Positions 26,955 to 35,307 of a stretch of 64,000 nucleotides of DNA are shown here, piece by piece (position 1 is the first letter of the stretch; every line of letters begins with the position of its first letter). Where the stretch lies: contig NZ_KB893146.1 of NCBI RefSeq assembly GCF_000374005.1, forward strand, positions 250,075 through 314,074, read 5' to 3'. Source of the DNA: Kiloniella laminariae DSM 19542 (GTDB taxonomy: Bacteria > Pseudomonadota > Alphaproteobacteria > Kiloniellales > Kiloniellaceae). The notes under the pieces were generated by a model. It was not told where the DNA came from and did no database searches. It saw only the letters and a program-made list of their open reading frames with translations. The translations under genes and the position numbers were made by a program.

Positions 26955-27899
26955 ATGCTCACGGTTTTCGAAAGTATTCTTCCGATTTTCGCCATTGTTA
27001 TGCTTGGCTTTGGCCTGCGGAAGTCGAATTTTGTTCCGGCTGATCACTGGCGTGTGGTTGAAGAGCTCTGTTTTTGGGTTTTCTTCCCGACGCTTCTGGC
27101 CGAGACCCTGATCAAGGCCGACCTGGAATCTATTGCACTTGGTCCCTATGTCTTTACGCTGTTGGCCATGCTTGTGACCATGGCGGTCCTGACTCTTCTG
27201 ACCTGGCCGTTTCTTGATCGCTTTTGGCAAACAAAACGCGGACAGTTTTCGACCATTTTCCAGACGACGACCCGTTGGCACGGCTTTATCGCCTTGGCGA
27301 TCGTTTTCAAACTCTATGGTGATGACGGGGCTGCGCTTATTGCCGTGGCCATTGCTGTGATGGTGCCCACGCTCCAGGTTTCGAATATCTTTGTACTGGC
27401 GACCTTTTCCTCAAATGACCGCCCGCCTGTTGCACAAATTGTAAAAATCATTCTGAAGAATCCTCTGATCTGGGGTGTTTCTGCCGGGTTGGTAATTAAT
27501 CTGACCCAGATCACAGTCTGGTCGCCCATCATGACGATGGTTGATCTGTTGGGGCGCTCGGCGCTTGCCATATCCCTGCTGGCTCTTGGTGCCGGTTTGA
27601 GCCTGAAAGCAGCCCTTAAACCCTCAAAAGAGTTGCTGGTCGGTCTGGTCGGGAAGCTGTTTCTAACCCCGGCTGTTATGGCTTTCTGGGCGCTCTGGTT
27701 CGGGGTAAGTGGTTTGTCGTTTTCGGTGCTTCTGGTCTGTGCTTCCGTGCCGACGGCGATGAACGGGTATCTGCTGGCCAAAAAAATGGGTGGTGATGCC
27801 GATCTCTATGCTGCGACCTCCACGGTTCAGACTGTGGTTTCCTTCTTCTCAATTCCCATGATTCTGTGGTTGGGTAAGTCCTTTTTTGGCGCAACCTAG
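26955..27899 (+). CDS. AEC family transporter (auxin efflux carrier-like)
   Basis: A 314-residue membrane protein with about ten hydrophobic segments in two five-helix halves, starting MLTVFESILPIFAIVMLGFG, the canonical N-terminus of bacterial AEC permeases. That supports the ATG at 26955 over the frame start at 26886. Polar breaks in the middle of helices (for example SALAISLLALGAGLSLK and VPTAMNGYLLAKK) fit the BASS/AEC fold. Relatives export or import carboxylates such as malonate or malate; the substrate is not evident. Its stop overlaps by a few bases the end of a small convergent gene. Confidence 0.88.
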   Translation: MLTVFESILPIFAIVMLGFGLRKSNFVPADHWRVVEELCFWVFFPTLLAETLIKADLESIALGPYVFTLLAMLVTMAVLTLLTWPFLDRFWQTKRGQFSTIFQTTTRWHGFIALAIVFKLYGDDGAALIAVAIAVMVPTLQVSNIFVLATFSSNDRPPVAQIVKIILKNPLIWGVSAGLVINLTQITVWSPIMTMVDLLGRSALAISLLALGAGLSLKAALKPSKELLVGLVGKLFLTPAVMAFWALWFGVSGLSFSVLLVCASVPTAMNGYLLAKKMGGDADLYAATSTVQTVVSFFSIPMILWLGKSFFGAT

Positions 27900-28078
27900 G
27901 TTTTGGATACAGATATTCCAGTATTCTGACAGTCTGTTATTTCAGGTCGCATAGCTTGTCTCTGCCCTATTGGCCAGAGCCAGGATAATCGAGCCAAAAT
28001 CTGACCGACAAGATCTATCGCAGTTTGACTTCTGATTGTGCGGGCGCGGGTTTCATACAGATCTCTTGTGTGTAGCAT
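27896..28078 (-). CDS. Small unrecognised protein divergent from a LysR gene
   Basis: A 60-residue frame starting MLHTRDLYETRART and ending in the AEC gene stop. Support is positional: AACAGGAG lies seven bases before the ATG at 28078, an excellent ribosome site, and the frame fills the gap up to the neighbouring gene. The middle (TAIDLVGQILARLSWLWPIG) is a possible amphipathic or membrane helix, and the rest is Arg/Thr-rich. I recognise no family. It would be transcribed divergently from the LysR gene across a 96-bp region with a strong inverted repeat, so it is a plausible LysR target. Confidence 0.5.
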   Translation of the reverse strand: MLHTRDLYETRARTIRSQTAIDLVGQILARLSWLWPIGQRQAMRPEITDCQNTGISVSKT

Positions 28079-28124
28079 GTCAAAACTCCTGTTGCTGGTG
28101 AAATGACTATCCCACATAAAGATG

Positions 28125-28164
28125 TTTGGTATAATGGCGGATATTTTTGCAACTCTATACCAAA
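28125..28164. promoter_or_regulatory. 9-bp inverted repeat in the LysR divergent promoter region
   Basis: TTTGGTATA (28125-28133) and its exact complement TATACCAAA (28156-28164) have centres 31 bp apart, three helical turns, just before the LysR start. The left arm overlaps a TATAAT sequence at 28130-28135. The layout suits a dimer-of-dimers LysR operator. Confidence 0.55.
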
Positions 28165-28174
28165 GTTTGGAATA

Positions 28175-29080
28175 ATGAGGCTGGAAGATTTAAAATTTTT
28201 TGTTCGACTGGCTCTGCTGAACAATGTGTCAGCAGCAGGAAAGGAATTTGGCTTATCCCCTTCAGCATCCTCTGCACGCCTGGCCACATTAGAGAGAAAA
28301 CTTGGAACTCAACTGTTTTCCCGCACAACCCGTCAATTGGCCCTGACTGAAAGTGGCAAGGTACTACTTGGGCATGTTCAGGCGGGGCTTGAGGAAATAT
28401 CCACCGGAATTAACCTGCTCAACGAAGCCACTGATGTCCCGAGCGGAACGGTACGAATATCCTGCAATATGTTTTTTGGACGGAAACATGTTTTGCCCTA
28501 TCTCAATGAATTTATAAAGCTTTACCCGCAAGTTAAACTGGAAATGAGTTTCTCAGACAGGTTGGTTGACCTGATCGGAGAAGGTTTTGACATGGTAATA
28601 CGTGCTGCTGCCCTGCCGGATTCAACTCTGCGAGCCCGGAGGCTGGGTGGTAATCCCCGGGTACTTTGTGCTGCTCCTTCTTATCTGGCGAGGAAGGGAG
28701 TGCCCGAGTGTCCGGCAGATCTGGCTGTGCATGATTGCATCGGGGCCAGCTTTTTGCCTGTCTGGTATTTTTCAGGCGCGAAGGGAGAAATTGCTGTGCC
28801 AGTTACTTCGGCTCTGACGGGTGACAGTGGTGACTACGCCTATGACGCAGCGTTGCTTGGTCTGGGACTGACGGTCAAATCAGTTGCGCATGTATGGGAA
28901 GATTTACGATCTGGCCGGCTTGTCGCCGTGATGGAAAATTATCCTGTCGCCAGGGCGGGGGATATCTGGGCTGTGTATCCTCCAGGGAAATTCACCCCGC
29001 CGAAGATATCGACTCTTATAGATTTTTTACAGGAAAAGTACGGGAATCCTCCCTATTGGGAGACAGATTACCGGAAATAA
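28175..29080 (+). CDS. LysR family transcriptional regulator
   Basis: A 301-residue regulator starting MRLEDLKFFVRLALLNNVSA, the standard LysR N-terminus, which fixes the ATG at 28175. The winged helix-turn-helix covers about 1-60 (AAGKEFGLSPSASSARLATL), followed by a linker helix and a periplasmic-binding-protein-like effector domain (about 90-295, VRISCNMFFGRKHVLPYLNEF). The closest textbook type is the DmlR/AaeR-like group. It is divergent from a small gene and downstream of the AEC permease; either could be its target. Confidence 0.9.
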   Translation: MRLEDLKFFVRLALLNNVSAAGKEFGLSPSASSARLATLERKLGTQLFSRTTRQLALTESGKVLLGHVQAGLEEISTGINLLNEATDVPSGTVRISCNMFFGRKHVLPYLNEFIKLYPQVKLEMSFSDRLVDLIGEGFDMVIRAAALPDSTLRARRLGGNPRVLCAAPSYLARKGVPECPADLAVHDCIGASFLPVWYFSGAKGEIAVPVTSALTGDSGDYAYDAALLGLGLTVKSVAHVWEDLRSGRLVAVMENYPVARAGDIWAVYPPGKFTPPKISTLIDFLQEKYGNPPYWETDYRK

Positions 29081-29107
29081 AATATTTCACTTTCCAAACC
29101 GGGCATA

Positions 29108-29141
29108 AAAATGGCGGCCCCGGATAGAGTGCCGCCATTTT
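29108..29141. terminator. Bidirectional terminator between LysR gene and pyrE
   Basis: An 11-bp perfect stem, AAAATGGCGGC and its complement, has a 12-nt loop and A/T-runs on both sides. It lies between convergent stops at 29080 and 29159. Confidence 0.8.
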
Positions 29142-29158
29142 GAAAAGCAGGGGCGTAT

Positions 29159-29830
29159 TTAATCTGCCTTGCCGCCGCGTTCGCGGGACCAGTCGATCGG
29201 ATTGTTCAGGAAGGAGCGAACCTGTTCCAGACCTTCATCGGCGAGATATCCTTTTTCCTCCGCCACCTGCAGGGCATCCCACCAAGTTGCCAGGGCGTGC
29301 AGGGTGACGCCTTCTTTTGCCAGATCACTGATCGACTGGGGGAAAATGCCATAATGGAAGAAAACAAAGGTATGATCGCATTTTGACCCGGCCTTGCGGA
29401 TGGCCTCGACAAAGTTGAGCTTGGAGCCGCCGTCTGTCGCAAGGTCTTCAACCAGAAGCACCCGGCTGCCTTCGGGCATGTAGCCTTCGATCTGAGCATC
29501 ACGTCCAAAACCTTTTGGTTTTTTACGTACATACAGCATAGGCAGGCCCATCCGTTCGGCGATCATCGCAGCGAAGGGAATGCCCGCTGTTTCGCCCCCG
29601 GCAATGGCATCAAGTGATTCATATCCGATATCACGCTGGATCAGCTCGACTGCCATATCCATCAGTTTGGCCCGGGCTCGCGGAAAAGAAATGATCTTGC
29701 GACAGTCAACATAGACCGGGCTGATGCGGCCCGAGGTAAAGGTAAAGGGATCTTCCGGGCGGAAAAGCACGGCTTCGATCTCCATAAGAATGGAGGCGGT
29801 TGTACGTGCGGTGTCGGTGATCTGGCTCAT
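29159..29830 (-). CDS. pyrE: Orotate phosphoribosyltransferase PyrE
   Basis: Joins orotate and PRPP to form OMP in pyrimidine synthesis. Starting at the ATG at 29830 ([13 protein letters not shown], with GGGAA seven bases upstream) gives 223 residues. An ATG four codons upstream is also possible, while the frame back to 30025 is non-homologous leader. The PRPP-binding motif is [14 protein letters not shown], preceded by [18 protein letters not shown] of the flexible loop. The extended C-terminal end, about 25 residues with DWSRERGGK, is seen in alphaproteobacterial relatives. Confidence 0.93.
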   Translation of the reverse strand: MSQITDTARTTASILMEIEAVLFRPEDPFTFTSGRISPVYVDCRKIISFPRARAKLMDMAVELIQRDIGYESLDAIAGGETAGIPFAAMIAERMGLPMLYVRKKPKGFGRDAQIEGYMPEGSRVLLVEDLATDGGSKLNFVEAIRKAGSKCDHTFVFFHYGIFPQSISDLAKEGVTLHALATWWDALQVAEEKGYLADEGLEQVRSFLNNPIDWSRERGGKAD

Positions 29831-30061
29831 CTCGGTTCCCATCTCTATCGTCTGTGAGGGCTGCGGATTGATTTTGCCTTGTTTAGCTTTTGTCACGCTT
29901 TTCTGCAATGAAATTTGAGAGAAAGCTCTGCAGCGCAACAATAAGGAGCCTTGCAGTCTAATGAAACGTTCCGGTAGGATCGTTATCTGCGTCGGCTCCT
30001 CGGCGGCGAGCAATACGTGCAACATTTTCTAAAGCAACATGGGTTATGAAGTGGTGCTACA

Positions 30062-30691
30062 GTGAAGAAGTTCATGAAAAGAGCACAGTTTGAAAATATT
30101 TTTGGCGACAAGGCTTTATCATATGACCTTTTTTATAAGCACAACATCGCCCTTCGCTTTGAGCTTGAGCTTCCCCATAAAGGCGCTTTTCATGAAGAGT
30201 TCCTTTACTCTTGGGAACGCGCACAAACCATTATCCAACGAGTGTTTAATTCTGAAAGCTGTATAGGTGTCTGTTTAGCCCTAGAGAGCGATAGAAAATC
30301 TACATATTCTATCCGTGAACAAATATATGACTTGGAATGTAATGGTATTAATATCCCTAGAGATCGTGAGTATTGGTCTATACTGGAGGAAGAAAATGAA
30401 GGGAATGAATATTATTTGTATCGCCACTTCATTTTGTATGATGCTCCCTGTAAAGATCTCAAGTCGCTGATTTGGATTTCTTTGGCAAAATCTTTGGGTA
30501 TACGTCCTGATATACATGGAGAGGTTTACATATTCGACCTTGAAAAACAGATACTCGCTCATCCCTATGATAACCAAGGTATTGATCTGATCAGTCCCAA
30601 TATTGATAAACTCACCCCCATTTACCACGACTTAAACCATCTTCTTTTCGACTATGACAGAAAAGAAATGGATAGGGTATTTAAGGCCTAA
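30062..30691 (+). CDS. DUF3885 domain protein in an AT-rich patch
   Basis: A 209-residue soluble protein starting at the GTG at 30062, or the ATG at 30074. The C-terminal half has the DUF3885 pattern: IFDLEKQILAHPYDNQGIDLI followed by LTPIYHDLNHLLFDYDRKEMD. No catalytic motif is evident. Base composition is well below the window (many A/T-ending codons), and the gene is flanked by non-coding AT-rich DNA, so it was probably acquired recently. DUF3885 proteins are scattered and often lie near polymorphic toxin or immunity loci; an immunity-like role is only inference. Confidence 0.75.
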   Translation: MKKFMKRAQFENIFGDKALSYDLFYKHNIALRFELELPHKGAFHEEFLYSWERAQTIIQRVFNSESCIGVCLALESDRKSTYSIREQIYDLECNGINIPRDREYWSILEEENEGNEYYLYRHFILYDAPCKDLKSLIWISLAKSLGIRPDIHGEVYIFDLEKQILAHPYDNQGIDLISPNIDKLTPIYHDLNHLLFDYDRKEMDRVFKA

Positions 30692-31010
30692 ACCCGTTGT
30701 TTATCTGAGATCTGTTCCAAGATCCTTGGTGTTTTATAACTAACTCGCCTTTTCCAACAAGCCTTCAAGATTTCGAATGATAGTTAAATACAACACTCAG
30801 AGACACGTTTTTCAACGATACCTAAGTAAGCATCGGACATTACAAAAAAGGGCGTTTCGACGGTGATCTATAAACGTCCATGATATAAGGTGATTGGTTT
30901 TAAAGAACCTGGGTCAGGACTTAATTCATTCTTCTTGCTACAAGCGGGGGGAAAGAAGGCACGCTTTGCTGCGATGATTTTTTGAAGATCTTATCTCAAT
31001 CGAGGCCTAT
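30692..31010. other. 319-bp AT-rich gap after the DUF3885 gene
   Basis: I see no convincing gene, RNA or terminator in this stretch. A/T content is high like that of the preceding gene, suggesting both came in together. The ribosome site and start of the crotonase gene lie at its end. Confidence 0.4.
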
Positions 31011-31823
31011 ATGACAAAACCAGAAACCGTGGAGGGAACAGATAAAGAGAACTCTGTCCTGCTTCAACGCAATGGGGCCATTGCAACGGTCATCCTGAAT
31101 CGACCTGAAAAGCGGAACGCCTTCAATCTCGCGATGTGGGCGCGGTTGGGCGATGTGATGCAGGAGGTTTCCGAAGATGATGGCTTGCGCTGCATCGTCA
31201 TTCGAGGGGCAGGAGGGCGTGCCTTTGCGGCTGGTGCAGACATCGCTGAGTTTGAGCAGGTGCGTTTTTCGTCATCTCAGGCGGAAGAATATGCCAAGCC
31301 GATGGATCGGGCGGCGGAGGCAATCCGGGACTGCCCCCATCCCACCCTTGCCTTTATCGAAGGCGCCTGTATGGGCGGTGGGCTGGAGCTGGCGGCGCAG
31401 TGCGATCTTCGAATTGCCAATGCTTCGGCAAAGTTCGGAATTCCAATCAACCGGATCGGCAATGTTCTGCCTTCCCCGGCGATGCTGGCGCTGGTCGATC
31501 TGGTTGGCAGAAGTACAACGCTTGAATTGTTGCTGGAGGGGCGGATTTTTACGGCGGAAGAGGCCTATATAAAGGGGCTTGTCGGTCGCGTTGTCGAGGA
31601 TGAGGTCGCGGAAGAAGAAGTATACAAGTCTGCAGGGAGAATTGCCGAAGGGGCTCCTTTGGCGGCACGCTGGCACAAGAGGCATGCAACGCGCGCTCTT
31701 GATCCAAAACCCTTGAGTTCAGAGGAACACAGAGAACCATTTCTCTGTTGTGATACCGACGATTATAAAGAGGGCATCAGAGCCTTCCTTGAAAAGCGCA
31801 AGCCCGTTTTCAGGGGAAAGTGA
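31011..31823 (+). CDS. Enoyl-CoA hydratase/isomerase (crotonase) family protein
   Basis: A 270-residue crotonase-fold acyl-CoA enzyme. The oxyanion-hole regions are visible (GGRAFAAGADIAEF at 64-77; ACMGGGLELAAQCDLRIA). The first catalytic glutamate of hydratases is kept in GGGLELA. The second, normally in a QPEI-like segment, is replaced (GIPINRIGN), so simple hydratase chemistry is doubtful, and an isomerase, hydrolase or lyase role is possible. The C-terminal EGIRAFLEKRKPVF is typical. It stands alone, ending at a shared terminator with the convergent MDR gene. Confidence 0.85.
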   Translation: MTKPETVEGTDKENSVLLQRNGAIATVILNRPEKRNAFNLAMWARLGDVMQEVSEDDGLRCIVIRGAGGRAFAAGADIAEFEQVRFSSSQAEEYAKPMDRAAEAIRDCPHPTLAFIEGACMGGGLELAAQCDLRIANASAKFGIPINRIGNVLPSPAMLALVDLVGRSTTLELLLEGRIFTAEEAYIKGLVGRVVEDEVAEEEVYKSAGRIAEGAPLAARWHKRHATRALDPKPLSSEEHREPFLCCDTDDYKEGIRAFLEKRKPVFRGK

Positions 31824-31828
31824 AAGAG

Positions 31829-31867
31829 CCGGAGCAGAGTGTTTCAAGTCTCTGCCCCGGTGCTTTT
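31829..31867. terminator. Terminator between crotonase and MDR genes
   Basis: CCGGAGCAGAG (31829-31839) pairs with CTCTGCCCCGG (31850-31860) with a single mismatch, followed by TGCTTTT on the plus strand. Confidence 0.7.
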
Positions 31868-31903
31868 GTAAAACCGGATATGATTCCGGGGATCTTCTTG
31901 CTC

Positions 31904-32908
31904 TTAGACAGCGATGGCGATTTTGCCAAAATGTCCGGCTGTTTTCATTGCTTCGAAGGCTTTGGGGGTATCGTTAAAATCAAAGACCTGATCGATCACC
32001 GGGCGGATCTGGTGACGGGTCATCTGGGCCAGCATGTTGATAAACATGTCGCGGCTGCCAACCATGATGCCTTGCAGGCGCAGTTTTTTAAACAGGATCG
32101 GTAACGGTGAGATATTATGGCCGGGGTCAGCCTGTACCCCGATCATGGTGATTCGCCCGTTGAAGCGTGCAGCCTGAAGCGACTGTTCAAGTGTGCCGGG
32201 ACCCCCTGTGTCGAGCACAACATCAGCGCCGACGCCATCGGTCAAGCGCAGAACTTCTGCAGCCCAGTCGGGTGTCTCGCGGTAATTGACCAGATGATCT
32301 GCCCCCATTTTTTTTGCACGGGCCAGTTTGTCGTTGCTGCTTGACGTAATAATGACCTTTGCCCCCAGTGATTTAGCAAACTGCAGGGCAAAGAGGGAAA
32401 CCCCGCCTGTACGAAGAGTGACAACCGTTTGCCCGGGTTTAAGATCCCCTGTTTCCATCAGGGCATTCCAGGCCGTCAGGGCCGCACAGGGAAGGGAAGC
32501 TGCTTCTTCATAGCTGAGAAAATCGGGAATTTTGACCAGAGCTTTGGTCGGCAAGATGACCTCTTCGGCCAGCACGCCGTCGATTGATGCTCCCATGGCG
32601 GTGTACTGCGGGTCAAAGGCCCCGCTCTGCCAGTCGCGCCAGAACATGTTGGCAACGCGGTCTCCTGGGGCAAAGTCTGTGACACCTTCGCCAATCGCAA
32701 TGATTTGACCTGCCCCGTCAGAAAGCGGGATCAAGCCGCCTTCTTTGGTTTGCGGGGTGCTGCCATTGGCCACGAGAAGATCACGATAGTTGAGCGACGT
32801 GGCGTGCATACGCAACCGGACCTCGCCTGGGCCGGGGTTGCCAATGCTGATTTCCTGTTGCTGCAAGTCCAGTTTTTCTGTGTTTGGGATAACTTTCCAG
32901 GCTTTCAT
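31904..32908 (-). CDS. Zinc-independent MDR oxidoreductase (quinone oxidoreductase-like)
   Basis: A 334-residue medium-chain dehydrogenase/reductase with a GroES-like N-terminal domain and a Rossmann NAD(P)-binding domain. The segment SLNYRDLLVANG has Asn where zinc alcohol dehydrogenases have the catalytic Cys, and no structural zinc cysteine lobe is present. It is therefore of the quinone-oxidoreductase/enoyl-reductase type rather than a zinc enzyme. The cofactor loop is atypical (TLRTGGVSLFALQFAKSLGA). GGAG precedes the ATG by seven bases. It is divergent from the LysR gene at 33053, its probable regulator. Confidence 0.85.
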   Translation of the reverse strand: MKAWKVIPNTEKLDLQQQEISIGNPGPGEVRLRMHATSLNYRDLLVANGSTPQTKEGGLIPLSDGAGQIIAIGEGVTDFAPGDRVANMFWRDWQSGAFDPQYTAMGASIDGVLAEEVILPTKALVKIPDFLSYEEAASLPCAALTAWNALMETGDLKPGQTVVTLRTGGVSLFALQFAKSLGAKVIITSSSNDKLARAKKMGADHLVNYRETPDWAAEVLRLTDGVGADVVLDTGGPGTLEQSLQAARFNGRITMIGVQADPGHNISPLPILFKKLRLQGIMVGSRDMFINMLAQMTRHQIRPVIDQVFDFNDTPKAFEAMKTAGHFGKIAIAV

Positions 32909-33022
32909 GATTTTCTCCAGTTGAAAGGGTTTATCGAGATCAGGATGGTTGCTTTCCCGTCCGCTGCCTGAATAGTTAGGAAAGAAATATACATTCGACT
33001 AATTTATTATTTGTATGATATT

Positions 33023-33039
33023 CATTCAGTTTGTGAATG
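33023..33039. promoter_or_regulatory. LysR-type palindrome upstream of the second LysR gene
   Basis: CATTCA-GTTTG-TGAATG is a perfect 6-bp inverted repeat with the T-N11-A spacing of LysR boxes. It lies 13 bp before the regulator start, in the 144-bp region divergent from the MDR gene. Confidence 0.45.
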
Positions 33040-33052
33040 TGTTGAGGCGGAA

Positions 33053-33994
33053 ATGCAAAACCTCGATCTGAATCTTCTGGTGGTGTTTGAAGCCATCATG
33101 ACGGAACGCTCGATGACCGGGGCAGCCCGGCGGATTGGCATGACGCAACCAGCCGTATCCAATGCTGTGGCACGCATGCGGCAGGTCTGGAATGATCCGC
33201 TTTTTGTCAAGCAGGGGCGGGGGATCAGGCCAACCCCCTATGCAGAACGGCTGTGGGAAAAAACCAGGGCTCCCCTGCTGGAAATCAGGGATGCAGCTTC
33301 TGGTGATCAGTTTGACCCGGGGAAAAGCGGCCGGGTTTTCCGAATTGGTGTAACTGAATATCCCGTGGACATGCTCTGGTTGCCCTTGCGCAAGCTTCTC
33401 GAGCAGGAGGCACCGGGAGTGTCGCTGCATTCTGTTCCCTTGCATGGGAACACAGAAGAACTGTTGCTTGATGCCTCTGTTGATCTGGTGATCCATTATT
33501 ATGTGGGCAGGCACAGGCAGATTCGCTCTTCCTGGCTGTTTAATAACCATCTCGTTTGTGCGGTTCGGCCAGACCATCCTATGATCCAGTCTTTGAAGTC
33601 TGGCGATATGCTGCCGCTGGAAGACTATCTCGCCGCGGATCATCTGATGGTGTCGCTCACCGGGGCGGCGAGTGCCAATGTGGACACTATTCTGCGCAGG
33701 CAGGGTCTTGTCCGTCGCGTAGCAATGACTGTAACTCATTTTGCTGCCATACCGCCGTTGCTTATGCAGACGGATCTGGTCTGCGTGACACCTCAGGCTG
33801 TTGTTGCCCGGGCAGTCAAGGCCGGGGATCTGATTATCGTCCCCTTGTCCTTCGAGATCGAACCCGCACCGATTTCACTTGTCTGGCACAGCCGACAGGA
33901 CAGGGATCCCGGCAGCATCTGGATGCGGAAACTGATTTCAGACTTCGCAACTACGGAATCAAGACGGCTGGCTGATTATTTTTTGCAGGGGTAA
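33053..33994 (+). CDS. LysR family transcriptional regulator
   Basis: A 313-residue regulator starting MQNLDLNLLVVFEAIMTERSM, typical of the NodD/LeuO-like LysR branch. GAGGCGGA precedes the ATG at 33053. The helix-turn-helix is GAARRIGMTQPAVSNAVARMR (about 20-40), followed by an effector-binding domain from about residue 92 (RIGVTEYPVDMLWLPL). It is divergent from the MDR oxidoreductase gene and probably controls it, with a palindrome between them. Confidence 0.9.
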   Translation: MQNLDLNLLVVFEAIMTERSMTGAARRIGMTQPAVSNAVARMRQVWNDPLFVKQGRGIRPTPYAERLWEKTRAPLLEIRDAASGDQFDPGKSGRVFRIGVTEYPVDMLWLPLRKLLEQEAPGVSLHSVPLHGNTEELLLDASVDLVIHYYVGRHRQIRSSWLFNNHLVCAVRPDHPMIQSLKSGDMLPLEDYLAADHLMVSLTGAASANVDTILRRQGLVRRVAMTVTHFAAIPPLLMQTDLVCVTPQAVVARAVKAGDLIIVPLSFEIEPAPISLVWHSRQDRDPGSIWMRKLISDFATTESRRLADYFLQG

Positions 33995-34199
33995 GAGATG
34001 AACTGGCTTGAGTGATGCTTCACCGGGGAAGAGAAACGGCGTGCCGGGAGCAGGTGCTGCTTGATTTGTTTTCAAAATTTCTCAGGGAGCATTTCTGCGT
34101 TTTGATATGGTTTCAAATACTTGATCTATTGACCGGATAGCCTGAGAAATTTACTCTCTGGTTGAATTTTGGTTTTCCCCCTTTCTATCAGGTGAATGT

Positions 34200-34721
34200 A
34201 TGCATCAGACGATAAGTCTGTCCGGGATACCAGTGACGAACCCGGTGTCTGTCATGGCGTCATTTTACGCCAATTTGACCGGAGCAGCTTTGTCCCGACT
34301 GATGCCTTTACCGGATAAAATTGATGATAACCCTGACTTTACACTGCCTTTATGGACTTCTTTTGACCCTCTGAAAGTGCGAAAAATTTTGCCCTGGGTG
34401 ATGGTGATCCAGCGCGTGGGACCTGGGCCGGAAGGGCATGTTATCAAGTTGGAAGGCAATCGTATTGTCGAGCTTTCAGGTGTCAACTCCATGGGCAAAA
34501 GTCTTGCTGAGGCTTTTGACGCCGAGGTGGCAGCAATCAAGTGGCAAGAACTTGACCAGGTTTCGAAAAGCCGGAGCGTGTCTTATACCCGAAGCCCTGT
34601 TCCCCGGGATAATCGATCCTTTATCGAGATCTTTCGCGGCTGTTTTCCTTTTTGTGATGAGGAAGGCGTGGTGAGCAGGTTTCTTGTCGTTGTTGCTCCC
34701 GTCAGGGATGGCTTGATTTAG
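34200..34721 (+). CDS. PAS_5-domain protein of unknown function
   Basis: A 173-residue protein with the alphaproteobacterial PAS_5 (formerly DUF1457) pattern: a leading LPLWTSFDPLKVRKILPWVMVIQRV, then the GNRIVELSGVNSMGKSL segment, and the terminal sheet of a PAS fold (RFLVVVAPVRDG). Such proteins are widespread single-domain PAS proteins in this class; no partner or ligand is known from this context. An internal ATG at residue 19 is an alternative start. The upstream 205 bp hold nothing I recognise. Confidence 0.75.
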   Translation: MHQTISLSGIPVTNPVSVMASFYANLTGAALSRLMPLPDKIDDNPDFTLPLWTSFDPLKVRKILPWVMVIQRVGPGPEGHVIKLEGNRIVELSGVNSMGKSLAEAFDAEVAAIKWQELDQVSKSRSVSYTRSPVPRDNRSFIEIFRGCFPFCDEEGVVSRFLVVVAPVRDGLI

Positions 34722-34748
34722 GAGGCAATTGCTTTTGGCAAAATGCTC

Positions 34749-35189
34749 CTAGAATATTTTCATCACAGCTTCGCCCTGTCCGACCAACTGTTTGTGCTGG
34801 TTAAAGACTTCGCAAGACAGGAATTTGGTACTTTTCCCCCCGCCCTTGTAAATGCCCGTAGCATAAAGTGTGTCGCCGACATTGGCAGGAGCTGTGAACA
34901 GAGTTGTCAGGGAGAGTGTTACTGCGCGGCGCTGTTTGGACGGATCGGGATTGTGGATAATTGCGTAACCGCAGGCGGTGTCAATCAGGGTCGCCAGAAC
35001 GCCGCCGTGCATGATGCCTGCCCGGTTTAGATGACACTCAGCGATGGTCAGGATAACGGTTGCCCGGTTTTCAGACCATTGCCCCAGTTCATAGCCCATA
35101 TGCTGGCCAAAGTTGCTGAGTTTATCCTCGGGCTTGTCCCCAGGCCTGACTTGTGAGGAAGTTTGGTTCTTGTTGTCCTTGTCGGTCAT
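34749..35189 (-). CDS. PaaI-type hotdog-fold thioesterase
   Basis: A 146-residue acyl-CoA thioesterase-like protein. The hotdog signature is clear: NRAGIMHGGVLATLIDTACGYAI (about 55-77), followed by LSLTTLFTAPANVGDTLYATG and a final VGQGEAVMKIF. The N-terminal 25 residues are polar and non-conserved (DKDNKNQTSSQVRPGDK). Relatives hydrolyse aromatic or short acyl-CoA thioesters. It lies convergent to the PAS_5 gene and downstream of the Lrp-type regulator on the same strand. Confidence 0.87.
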   Translation of the reverse strand: MTDKDNKNQTSSQVRPGDKPEDKLSNFGQHMGYELGQWSENRATVILTIAECHLNRAGIMHGGVLATLIDTACGYAIIHNPDPSKQRRAVTLSLTTLFTAPANVGDTLYATGIYKGGGKSTKFLSCEVFNQHKQLVGQGEAVMKIF

Positions 35190-35307
35190 TCAGGCTGTTC
35201 CCGTTGCTGAAATAGTCTGCTGCTCCCCAGGAGCATAGGATGACCTGTTCAGCGGAGCAAGCTGTGGATACGCCGGAGGCTCTGCACTGAGAAAGGCACT
35301 CGCTGGA

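Noticed and set aside
30900-30935. Sequence resembling an insertion-sequence end (AACCTGGGTCAGGACTTAATT)
   Set aside because: No matching inverted end and no transposase remnant were found nearby; too short to support.
33026-33739. A 237-codon frame antisense to the second LysR gene
   Set aside because: The LysR gene on the plus strand is unambiguous; the antisense translation is His/Arg/Pro-rich and non-homologous.
34719-34752. Imperfect inverted repeat between the PAS_5 and thioesterase genes
   Set aside because: It overlaps both stop codons and has a bulge and no T-run; too weak to call a terminator.
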